Assembly (NCBI GenBank): GCA_913055585.1
Contig: CAJXKN010000002.1
Coordinates: 1 to 40,669, forward strand
From: an uncultured Caldisericota bacterium
Lineage (GTDB): Bacteria > Caldisericota > Caldisericia > Caldisericales > Caldisericaceae
Length of the DNA: 40,669 bases
Direction: 5' to 3'
The notes under the pieces are model-generated. The model ran no database searches and was not told the DNA's origin. It saw only the letters and a program-made list of their open reading frames with translations. Positions 34,260-40,669 of the stretch are shown in pieces; positions within the stretch are counted from its first letter, which is position 1, and every line of letters begins with the position of its first letter. A program made the position numbers and the translations under genes.

Positions 34260-35589
34260 AAAATTACTCATTGCAAATAGGGGGGAAATTGCCCTTAGGA
34301 TTGTCCGAGCTTGCAAAGAAATGGGAATTCACTCAATCGTTACTTATTCTGTGGAGGACAGAAACACTCTTCCAGTGATGCTTGCAGATGAAGCTGTATG
34401 TATCGGCAAAGGGAGTCCGCAGGATAGTTATCTTAATTCTGCACAAATTATAAGTGCTGCTACGCTGCTCAATGTGGATGCTATTCACCCAGGTTATGGT
34501 TTCTTATCTGAGAATGCTGCTTTTGCACGGATATGCGAGGACTATAAGATAAAATTCATAGGGCCACGGGCTGATGTACTGGAAAAGATAAAAGACAAAG
34601 CACATGTAAGAAGCATTGCAAAAAAGTTGGGTGTACCCATTTTGCCAGGTAACGTTACTCCTCTTAAATCGGTTGCAGAGGCAAGAAAAACTGCGAAGGA
34701 GATTGGCTACCCAATAATGCTAAAGGCTGCGCAGGGCGGAGGCGGAAGAGGTATTAGAATAATAAATCAGGAAGATGAGCTAATAGAGCAATTCCCTCTC
34801 GCTCAGCAAGAGGCAAAGGTATCATTTGGTTCAGATAACCTATATATTGAAAAGTATCTCGAGAATCCTCGCCATGTTGAAGTGCAGGTATTGGCAGATG
34901 AGTATGGAAACGTTGTACATCTTGGAGTAAGGGAGTGCTCCATCCAGAGGAGACATCAGAAAATATTGGAAGAAGCACCTACTATGGCACTTTCAAAAGA
35001 GAAGATTGAAAAATTGGAAGAAGATGCAGTACGCCTTGCAAAAGGTATTAATTATACAAACGCAGGGACATTTGAATTCCTTGTAGATAAAGATAACTAC
35101 TATTTTATGGAAGTAAATGCAAGGATTCAGGTAGAGCATCCTGTTACAGAACAAACAACAGGTATTGACCTAATAAAAGAGCAGATCAATGTAGCAAGTG
35201 GCAAGAAACTGAGCTATAAGCAAAAGGATATTGTACAAAAAGGATGGGCAATGGAATTCAGAATCAATGCAGAAGATCCTGAAAATAATTTTAGGCCGTC
35301 TGCAGGAAGAGCAGAGCTTGTTATATTTCCCGGCGGTAGAGGCGTAAGAGTAGATTCACACATCTATTCGGGACAGGAGATTTCACATATATACGATTCT
35401 CTATTAGGCAAGTTGATTGTCTTCGGCAAGTCGAGAGAAGAATGCATCAAAATAGGGAAGCGTGCAATGGATGAAATTTTTATAAAAGGAGTAAAAACAA
35501 ATATCTCCCTGCACAAAAAAATCCTAAATGACAAAGATTTCCAGAAGGGTAATATCAGCACAAATTTTCTCAAAAGATTTACAGAGTAA
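34249..35589 (+). CDS. accC: Biotin carboxylase of acetyl-CoA carboxylase
   Basis: The 446-residue ATP-grasp enzyme carboxylates biotin on AccB with ATP and bicarbonate. The N-terminal domain starts [20 protein letters not shown]. The glycine-rich loop [12 protein letters not shown], the [14 protein letters not shown] strand, [11 protein letters not shown], and the metal-binding [16 protein letters not shown] are all complete. It is the last gene of the operon and converges with rdgB, separated by only ten bases. Confidence 0.97.
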   Translation: [446 protein letters not shown]

Positions 35590-35614
35590 AAATGTAAAAT
35601 TACATTTTACCCTC
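35585..35614. terminator. Bidirectional terminator shared by accC and rdgB
   Basis: An AT-rich inverted repeat (GTAAAAATGTAA with TTACATTTTAC, extendable by AGAG/CTCT) spans both stop codons of the convergent genes. It could end transcription in both directions. Confidence 0.6.
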
Positions 35615-35767
35615 TGAGTTTTTTTCGTCCTTTATTGTAATTTCTACAGTTTCAATCTTTGGCATATTTTTAAGCGTGCCAAGCAATGCAAAGATTAAAG
35701 ATTTGAATACATCATATACATACTTATTCGCTACTAATCTTTTTCCATTTATCTTTATCTCAATCAT
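35600..35767 (-). CDS. Possible nested 55-residue protein within the rdgB frame
   Basis: The rdgB frame runs through FLGGDK into MIEIKINGKR...; at DNA level this junction is TTAGGAGGGGATAAAATG, a strong ribosome binding site seven bases before an in-frame ATG (35765-35767). The small unit has a plausible fold of its own (a beta strand IEIKINGKRL, a helix VYDVFKSLIFALLG, a strand IETVEITIKD). I do not recognise it. Either rdgB lost its stop codon and fused to the small gene, or both the long and short proteins are made. Confidence 0.5.
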   Translation of the reverse strand: MIEIKINGKRLVANKYVYDVFKSLIFALLGTLKNMPKIETVEITIKDEKNSEGKM

Positions 35768-36373
35768 TTTATCCCCTCCTAAAAAGTTTTCTTCTATAAT
35801 CTTTTTCATTTTGTTCAATGCTTTACGTCTGTGGCTTATGCGATTTTTAATCTCTTCTCCGAGCGCAGAAAAGCTTTTATCAAATCCATCCGGCTTAAAA
35901 ATAGGGTCATATCCAAAACCACTCCCTTCCTTTTTCTCTGGTAACCTTAAAATCTCTCCTTCTACTTTTCCCTCAGTATGAAAATATTTCTTTTCTTTTG
36001 GAAGATACATCACAAGAGCTGTTTTGAAGCGTGCCTTACGATTTGATTTATCTTTGAGCAATGCTAAAATTCTTTCAATCTTTTTGTCAAATGGTGTTTT
36101 CTCGCCAAGAAAACGTGCTGAATTTATGCCAGGTGCTCCATTTAAAGCATCAATTTCCAGACCAGAATCATCTGCAAGCGTAGCAAGATGGTATTTTTCA
36201 GCGTAATGCTTTGCTTTTTTGAGTGCATTTTCAAGATATGTTTTGCCATCCTCTTTAATTATATCTCTGTCCTCTGCTGGAAGCTCTACAATATGAACGG
36301 GGAATCCCTTAAAGATTTCCTTAATCTCTTTTATTTTTCCTTTATTTTTTGTTGCAATAAGTATATCAAACAT
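35600..36373 (-). CDS. rdgB: XTP/dITP diphosphatase (RdgB/HAM1) with C-terminal extension
   Basis: The first about 202 residues are a complete RdgB/HAM1 nucleoside-triphosphate pyrophosphatase that removes inosine and xanthosine triphosphates. ATKNKGKIKEI opens the protein, LADDSGLEIDALNGAPGINSA follows near residue 67, and GSGFGYDPIFKPDG, FSALGEEIKNRISHRRKAL complete it. A 55-residue tail follows in the same frame, which is not part of the family and has its own internal start signal (listed separately). The ATG at 36373 has no Shine-Dalgarno site. Confidence 0.92.
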   Translation of the reverse strand: MFDILIATKNKGKIKEIKEIFKGFPVHIVELPAEDRDIIKEDGKTYLENALKKAKHYAEKYHLATLADDSGLEIDALNGAPGINSARFLGEKTPFDKKIERILALLKDKSNRKARFKTALVMYLPKEKKYFHTEGKVEGEILRLPEKKEGSGFGYDPIFKPDGFDKSFSALGEEIKNRISHRRKALNKMKKIIEENFLGGDKMIEIKINGKRLVANKYVYDVFKSLIFALLGTLKNMPKIETVEITIKDEKNSEGKM

Positions 36374-36378
36374 ACTTT

Positions 36379-36384
36379 ATTATA
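36379..36384 (-). promoter_or_regulatory. -10 box of rdgB adjoining the start codon
   Basis: On the minus strand TATAAT ends five bases before the rdgB ATG (36371-36373). No good -35 box is seen; TTTTTA lies 17 bp upstream. Together with the missing ribosome binding site it points to a leaderless message. Confidence 0.5.
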
Positions 36385-36454
36385 CACAAATTTATATTTT
36401 ATAAAAAGAAATAAGCAAGAAAGGCTGATCTTCTCCATTTGATCTTAATTAATA

Positions 36455-36547
36455 TGGCGGAGAGAGTGGGATTCGAACCCACGGAAGGATTTTACTCCCT
36501 CACTCGCTTAGCAGGCGAGTGCCTTAAGCCTACTCGGCCATCTCTCC
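36455..36547 (-). tRNA. tRNA-Ser (GCU anticodon)
   Basis: Read on the minus strand, the acceptor arms GGAGAGA and TCTCTCC pair, the anticodon arm CTCGC-CTGCTAA-GCGAG carries GCT, and a long class II variable arm follows as expected for serine. GGTTCGAATCCC is the T arm. The discriminator is G and the 3' CCA is encoded (36455-36457). The gene is 93 nt long with CCA. No other gene lies in 36385-36605. Confidence 0.97.
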
Positions 36548-36605
36548 TCCGACAAATTATTATATCCGACATAACAAAAAATGCAACTAAATGAATTTAA
36601 TTAAA

Positions 36606-36848
36606 TTACTGTTTTTTCTTTTCTTCTACCTCCGAAATGATAAGATAGATTATGCCTACAATCAATGCAGCTACAGAAAGTGCGCTAAAAGTATTAACTG
36701 TAAGATTAATGGCAAGAAAGCTACGGTCAAAACCATTCATAAAACTCCCATTTTCAAGGGCATAAATTGCAACCTTAAAAAAGTACTTTGAAAAAAATAA
36801 AAAAGCAGAAATAGCACAAAAAGCAACGCCTGCACCACGTTTACTCAT
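36606..36848 (-). CDS. Small membrane protein of unknown function
   Basis: An 80-residue protein with two hydrophobic helices (about 6-28 and 50-72) and a charged Glu/Lys C terminus. ATG 36848 is preceded by AGGAGGG at a good distance. I do not recognise the family. It follows the 233-residue exported protein gene by 24 nt in the same direction and is probably co-transcribed with it. Confidence 0.6.
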   Translation of the reverse strand: MSKRGAGVAFCAISAFLFFSKYFFKVAIYALENGSFMNGFDRSFLAINLTVNTFSALSVAALIVGIIYLIISEVEEKKKQ

Positions 36849-36872
36849 AATTTTACCCTCCTATTATTTTTA

Positions 36873-37574
36873 TTACTTCCATATGTATTTAAGATAGAAA
36901 ATCCCGACTGCTTTGCTTGCATCACCTTTGCCTACCTTATAAGCTTTGCCTATAAGTGGCTTATACATTACATCATAGTGATAAACATCATATATAGGAT
37001 ATACTTCTATTGCTCCAGATGTATTATTATGAATAGAATTATGAATAGATAAACTGCATTTAAGAGCAGGGTTATAAATTTTGGTTACACTAAATCCCAC
37101 TCTCTTAGAAATGACATTTGCAGTCGCATTTGTGTTGGTATTAAATAAATTTGGGATTGATTCTCTTCCTAACATAAATATTGTACTTGACCCAGGACCA
37201 GATCCTTCATTTGTATCAATATAGTGTGTACCCCACATTTCATATGGACCGCTTAAATTGGTTATGTAATAACGGCTGATCCCTCGATGAGACGTTGAAG
37301 GAGAAGAATTTAGTTTTACAGTATTTCTATCGTTAAAGTACACAATCTTTGTTTCAAAGTGTATAAGTTTCGCATCTTCTGGAAGGCGTTTTAAGATATA
37401 TTCTCTGAGAAATGTTGCATTATCAAGCTGCTTTACAGGTAACATCTTGTAATGATATTTGTATTTATATTCTTCAATATTAACAGCACGGGTATTACTT
37501 ACCATTGACACAACAAGCATAAATACAAGTATTATTGTAACCAAAGCAATAACTACTTTCTGCCAAGCAGACAT
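36873..37574 (-). CDS. Membrane-anchored or exported protein of unknown function
   Basis: The 233-residue protein has an N-terminal hydrophobic segment (about 6-26) and a long extracytoplasmic part rich in Tyr, Asn, Ser and Thr with a single Cys. Many NXS/T-like and aromatic residues suggest a beta-rich surface protein. GGAGG precedes the ATG. I know no homologue. The upstream region 37577-37810 is a copy of an intergenic repeat that also precedes the gene at 39690-40208. Confidence 0.6.
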   Translation of the reverse strand: MSAWQKVVIALVTIILVFMLVVSMVSNTRAVNIEEYKYKYHYKMLPVKQLDNATFLREYILKRLPEDAKLIHFETKIVYFNDRNTVKLNSSPSTSHRGISRYYITNLSGPYEMWGTHYIDTNEGSGPGSSTIFMLGRESIPNLFNTNTNATANVISKRVGFSVTKIYNPALKCSLSIHNSIHNNTSGAIEVYPIYDVYHYDVMYKPLIGKAYKVGKGDASKAVGIFYLKYIWK

Positions 37575-37576
37575 TT

Positions 37577-37810
37577 TAGCCTCCTTGCTTAATAATTTTT
37601 ACTTCTAACTTCATTTTATATTTTACACCTTCAAGCTATTTTGTCAAATTTCAAATTTAGCTCTAACAAATCCCGCACAGAAATTCTCTTACTGTCTTTC
37701 TTACATCCACTTTTCATACTTCCACTATTAAACCTTTTTCTTACCATTCCCGAGGCACTCCGGATTATCCGTTAGCTACCCCCATTCAACATTCCAAACC
37801 CTTTATAGGA
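37577..37810. repeat. Long intergenic repeat, part A, copy 1
   Basis: The stretch resembles 40211-40500. A core of 85 bases (37681-37765) matches 40351-40435 at 78 positions without gaps and ends in CCCGAGGCACTCCGGAT. The flanks match more loosely and reach to the ribosome binding site of the gene at 37574. The repeat is read as the leader of that gene. Confidence 0.8.
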
Positions 37811-37825
37811 GCATCTACTCTTTAC

Positions 37826-38410
37826 CTAAGCGTTTCTCCCTATTACTATATTTGATGCAGTCAATAGTGTTATTATTAATAAGAGTATTCCCATTGCTCC
37901 ATTTACAGCATAAATGGTATAGTGAGAAATAAGGAAAAATTCAATAAGAAAAGCTCCTGCAAGCATAATGAAGAAGTAAGCAATTTTCATCTTAGAATAG
38001 TAATAAATCTGTACAGTGAGGGATAAGAGAAACAGAGAAACAGCAATGTACATATAGATAGTGCTAAACGATGTTGGTAAAATTGCTAATAACGATAATA
38101 GCGATAAAGCTAATAAAATTATTGCGGTTATATTACAAACAATTATAGTAATGGGGATTTTCCGTGAGATACTGTTTAGAATTGAATCATCATACACATA
38201 CTTTTTGCTGAAAATAGGTATGCCAAAGACAAAAGAGGCCATAGTAAGTATGAAGATAATTGCAAGCCAAGTATTGAATTCTCTTGTACTTATATGAACA
38301 TAATCAATTTCAAGAAGTAAAAAGCAAAAATTAATTAAAAAGAGAAATACCATAAAATTATAAGATACAACCTCTTTCGTAAGCTTTAGTATAGGTTTGT
38401 TTTCTTTCAT
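37826..38410 (-). CDS. Polytopic membrane protein of unknown function
   Basis: The 194-residue protein has about six hydrophobic helices and few charged residues, with no motif I recognise. Its start ATG overlaps the TGA of a 41-codon upstream ORF (ATGA), so translation may be coupled; an AGGAG lies 12 nt before the ATG. It lies between the two parts (A and B) of the long intergenic repeat, which are directly adjacent in the other copy at 40211-40669. Confidence 0.65.
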   Translation of the reverse strand: MKENKPILKLTKEVVSYNFMVFLFLINFCFLLLEIDYVHISTREFNTWLAIIFILTMASFVFGIPIFSKKYVYDDSILNSISRKIPITIIVCNITAIILLALSLLSLLAILPTSFSTIYMYIAVSLFLLSLTVQIYYYSKMKIAYFFIMLAGAFLIEFFLISHYTIYAVNGAMGILLLIITLLTASNIVIGRNA

Positions 38411-38532
38411 TTCTGGTTGCTACTCCTATCATTTAGTCTCCATTCAACATCCATATTTACCATCTCCTTGTAGCGAAATTTTATATTTTCTAAAAACACA
38501 TTCTCTATTTTCATACAAACCGATTTTTTCAT
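38407..38532 (-). CDS. 41-residue repeat-encoded small protein, copy 1
   Basis: The frame starts at ATG 38532 (MKKSVCMKIENVFLENIK), nine bases after TATAAT, and ends in a TGA overlapping the next gene's start. The parallel frame in the other repeat copy (40509-40604) starts MKKLICIKIENVFLESIN, with the middle block KIENVFLE unchanged. Neither has a Shine-Dalgarno site. It may be a leader peptide or a chance frame conserved by the DNA repeat. Confidence 0.4.
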   Translation of the reverse strand: MKKSVCMKIENVFLENIKFRYKEMVNMDVEWRLNDRSSNQK

Positions 38533-38583
38533 CTTATTACTATTATAATCGTTTTTTAGTCAAGAGCCCTTCAAACTCACCAC
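38461..38583. repeat. Long intergenic repeat, part B, copy 1
   Basis: This part matches 40531-40665 closely. It holds, on the minus strand, AGTCAA/ATTATA (TTGACT and TATAAT) boxes at 38558-38563 and 38542-38547 separated by only 10 bp, the start of the small ORF, and an AAGGAG site. The other copy has 20 bp between the boxes because its A-tract is longer. Confidence 0.8.
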
Positions 38584-38598
38584 TTACAAAATCCTAAC

Positions 38599-38642
38599 TC
38601 CCAAATCCTATATTCAACATTCATCATTCAACATCCAACATC
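38599..38642. repeat. Short ATTCAACAT-type repeats
   Basis: ATTCAACAT and close variants (ATTCATCATT, CATCCAACAT) occur several times here. They also appear at about 37793 and 38441, and in diverged form near 40495. They look like an expanding simple-sequence motif in the spacers of this region. Confidence 0.5.
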
Positions 38643-38731
38643 TCTATATATAAGACACTTAACTCATAAAAAAGTTCCATCATTTTGGAAGCATTTTTAA
38701 AAATTCTTCTTCTACTATATACAATGCTTAA

Positions 38732-38914
38732 AATAAAAAATTACCACACAGTTTTGAGAGAAAGTTTAGAAAGATTGCATTTAATTCTATACACTGCATC
38801 TATGTTTTTAAGGAAAATTATGAGAAAAGTTTGGAGAATTACCCAGATAGAGATTTAAAGAAATATTACTCATAAAAGTTAGTAGAACATTTAGAGATAT
38901 TAAGGCTGAGATAA
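38732..38914 (+). pseudogene. Degenerate ORF remnant of unknown origin
   Basis: One plus-strand frame reads KLPHSFERKFRKIAFNSIH..., then ENYPDRDLKKYYS, one TAA, and KLVEHLEILRLR before the final stop. The composition (charged, helical, ordered) looks like protein rather than random spacer, but there is no start and no family I can name. It overlaps the end of the minus-strand gene at 38900 by a few bases. Confidence 0.3.
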
Positions 38915-39679
38915 TTTACTTTTTATATAACTCATTACTTCTTCCTTTGTAGGAGTTCTGCCAAGTTGTTTTCTTAAGAATTCAGGAATTGGTCCTTCCT
39001 TTGCAACCTTTCTGAAATCCTCTCCTTTAATCCCATTTTCAAAGAAATATGCCTTCGTTTCTTTTGTTATTGCGATATTCTTTGTCTTTGAATTATTATA
39101 TAAGTCTGGTTGATAAAGTGGAATTATGCAAGCCCATTTTCCATCTAAAATCTGGAAGAAATCATTGAGGGCAAATCCCTTTTTACCTGGAGGATTCATT
39201 AAGAGGTTAGCAAATGAAAAATCTGGCGCAATGAGAAACAGATAATTATCCAGTGCTTTTTTGCTTTTGATATCGTAGCACGCCCCATCATAGCAACTTA
39301 TTGTACCATTTTCAAAGGGAAGTAAAGAGTTATTACTCTCTGGTTTATAATAAACATTATTTGTTCCTTTGAAGTGAAAAGACATTTTTTTACCCTTGCT
39401 ATTTACATACACATCACAGTTAAGAGAATAAAACGTTCCATAAGTTCTTTTATTATTCTTAATTTCTTTTTTCGGAAGCCTTATGACTTTGATATTTTTT
39501 ATAGTAAGTGAACATGGCTCTATTATGTTAAAATCTTTTCCATATTGGAAGCCATTTAGTGTGATAGGCCCCGGCGATTTTAACACTATATTGGCATGAG
39601 CACCTTTGTAGATAAAAACACTCCCAATAAAAGCAATTACTATTATTGCAATTATCAAGAATTCATAATTTTTTTTCAT
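38900..39679 (-). CDS. Membrane-anchored extracytoplasmic protein of unknown function
   Basis: The 259-residue protein has an N-terminal hydrophobic anchor (about 7-25). Its outer part is beta-rich, with four to five cysteines including CYDGACYD around 130. A helical, charged tail (EFLRKQLGRTPTKEEVMSYI) follows. ATG 39679 has AGGAGG upstream. It lies 10 nt behind the next gene upstream and is probably co-transcribed with it. I recognise no family. Confidence 0.65.
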   Translation of the reverse strand: MKKNYEFLIIAIIVIAFIGSVFIYKGAHANIVLKSPGPITLNGFQYGKDFNIIEPCSLTIKNIKVIRLPKKEIKNNKRTYGTFYSLNCDVYVNSKGKKMSFHFKGTNNVYYKPESNNSLLPFENGTISCYDGACYDIKSKKALDNYLFLIAPDFSFANLLMNPPGKKGFALNDFFQILDGKWACIIPLYQPDLYNNSKTKNIAITKETKAYFFENGIKGEDFRKVAKEGPIPEFLRKQLGRTPTKEEVMSYIKSKLSQP

Positions 39680-39689
39680 AGCTTCCTCC

Positions 39690-40208
39690 TTACCACGTAG
39701 GATAATTTACGTCACTTATAATCTGAACTGAACCATTGCTGGTGAATGTTTCCCAGACTACATGATAAGCATCACCGTTTCCAAACCCCCAGACCCCATT
39801 AACTGGTGAGTCAATGCTTATATGCTCGCCAGGAGTCACATTGCATGGTATTCTATCCAGCCGAAATTCCAACCAACCAACTGAAATTACTGCATTATAG
39901 TTTGTAATAGTATAAGGAGAATAATTGTTATACGAATATCCGGAAAATGTTTTAACAACGAATGCGGAGGGATCTGAAGTAGAAATACTCCAGTGTGTCT
40001 CGCTGCGATTTATTAATGAGCCGTAACACATATAAAATTCATTCCAAGAATAAGGATATTGGGTGTAATCCGGATAAAGAGTGTAATCAACTTGTTGATC
40101 ATAATCGGTACAGGCAAATACTGTACTATAGTTTGCAATAAAACCAATCATTGCAAGTAACAAAATCATTGTTATCATTATAACTATTAATTTTTTATGA
40201 GTAAACAT
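39690..40208 (-). CDS. Secreted beta-rich protein of unknown function
   Basis: The 172-residue protein has a signal sequence (1 to about 32, VFA|CT). The mature part of about 140 residues is rich in Tyr, Ser and Trp and has three cysteines, typical of a small secreted beta protein. AAGGAGG precedes the ATG. Its leader (40211-40500) is copy 2 of the long intergenic repeat that also precedes the gene at 37574. No family is recognised. Confidence 0.65.
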   Translation of the reverse strand: MFTHKKLIVIMITMILLLAMIGFIANYSTVFACTDYDQQVDYTLYPDYTQYPYSWNEFYMCYGSLINRSETHWSISTSDPSAFVVKTFSGYSYNNYSPYTITNYNAVISVGWLEFRLDRIPCNVTPGEHISIDSPVNGVWGFGNGDAYHVVWETFTSNGSVQIISDVNYPTW

Positions 40209-40210
40209 TT

Positions 40211-40500
40211 TTACCTCCTTATTTAATAATTTTTATTTTTGCCTTTTTAGGCAATTAAATAAATATTTCCTTTTTGCATCTAACTTCATTATTCTACACC
40301 TTCAAACCATTTTACCCAATCTTAAATTCTCCTGCACTAAATCCTGCTTAAAATTTTCTCACTATCTTTCTTACATCCACTTTTTATACTTCCACCATTA
40401 AACTTTTTTCTTACCTTTCCCGAGGCACTCCGGATATAGAATTTTCGCTTTCAGGTTCCGCTTTTACAAAACAAGTTTATCTGTTAGCCTCTATTCAGCA
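40211..40500. repeat. Long intergenic repeat, part A, copy 2
   Basis: The 85-base core (40351-40435) matches 37681-37765 at 78 positions. Near the gene a short TTGCC/GGCAA hairpin is inserted that copy 1 lacks. No gene separates this part from part B. Confidence 0.8.
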
Positions 40501-40508
40501 TTTAACAT

Positions 40509-40604
40509 TTAGTATCTAACATTCATATTCATCACCTCCTTGTAGCACAAATTTATACTTTCTAAAAACACATTTTCTATTTTTATACAAATCAATTTTT
40601 TCAT
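40509..40604 (-). CDS. 31-residue repeat-encoded small protein, copy 2
   Basis: The frame from ATG 40604 starts MKKLICIKIENVFLE and ends MNVRY with TAA at 40509. It is the shorter counterpart of the ORF at 38407-38532. TATAAT lies nine bases upstream and there is no ribosome binding site before the ATG. It does not lead into another gene. Confidence 0.35.
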   Translation of the reverse strand: MKKLICIKIENVFLESINLCYKEVMNMNVRY

Positions 40605-40669
40605 CTTATTGTTATTATAATCGTTTTTTTTTTTTTTTAAGTCAAGAGTTCTTCAAATTCACCACTCAC
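40531..40669. repeat. Long intergenic repeat, part B, copy 2 (runs to window end)
   Basis: It matches 38461-38583 and carries, on the minus strand, TTGACT (40640-40645) and TATAAT (40614-40619). A spacer of 20 bp contains a run of 15 A (T on the plus strand, 40624-40638). The repeat may continue beyond the window. Confidence 0.8.

Noticed and set aside
38599-38642. A CRISPR-like array from repeated ATTCAACAT units
   Set aside because: Units are about 9-10 bp, irregular and without spacers of constant length, and no cas gene is near.

Overview
The window comes from a low-GC bacterium with tightly packed operons, strong Shine-Dalgarno sites (AAAGGAGG type), many 4-8 nt gene overlaps and an anaerobe-style gene set (molybdenum hydroxylases, a biotin-dependent Na+-pumping decarboxylase, a separate-subunit acetyl-CoA carboxylase). 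The phylum cannot be fixed from the sequence alone; a Firmicutes-, Thermotogota-, Caldisericota- or Atribacterota-like lineage would all fit.

Region 1 (about 1-9200) starts with the tail of a membrane protein and a decayed copy of part of an amidohydrolase gene. A plus-strand operon follows: molybdenum hydroxylase large subunit, its [2Fe-2S] subunit, a cytosine-deaminase-like amidohydrolase, and a complete BMP-family nucleoside-type ABC transporter (lipoprotein, ATPase, two permeases).

Region 2 (about 9200-13740) is accessory. Two decayed IS481-type transposase remnants each sit directly before a transcription unit and share an almost identical right end with an outward-facing promoter. One unit encodes two exported or membrane proteins (the second with a GIDE-like region), the other a GNAT-like protein.

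Region 3 (about 13740-23810) is a catabolic operon: AllH/FdrA/AllG-type oxamate-carbamoyltransferase subunits plus a stand-alone 60-residue piece, a cyclase-family metal hydrolase, a complete three-subunit molybdenum hydroxylase and an NCS2 nucleobase permease. Together regions 1 and 3 look like an island that imports purine- or pyrimidine-like heterocycles, hydroxylates and deaminates them, opens the ring and recovers a carbamoyl group as carbamoyl phosphate (ATP). The usual allantoin-pathway enzymes are absent, so the substrate is open.

Region 4 (about 23810-29000) holds a TPR membrane protein with a clear promoter and dyad, then on the minus strand a methylmalonyl-CoA-type Na+-pumping decarboxylase operon (alpha, delta, biotin carrier, beta) ending in the remnant of an oxaloacetate-decarboxylase-type alpha gene. 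Region 5 (about 29100-35600) is a plus-strand fatty-acid-precursor operon: a 2-hydroxyacid dehydrogenase, a divergent accD-accA pair, a canonical accD-accA pair, accB and accC. Region 6 (35600-40669) is minus-strand: rdgB with an in-frame nested 55-codon unit, tRNA-Ser(GCU), and small membrane or exported proteins of unknown function, two of which are preceded by copies of one long intergenic repeat. Several genes here have a -10 box only 5-9 nt before the start codon and no Shine-Dalgarno site, suggesting leaderless transcripts.
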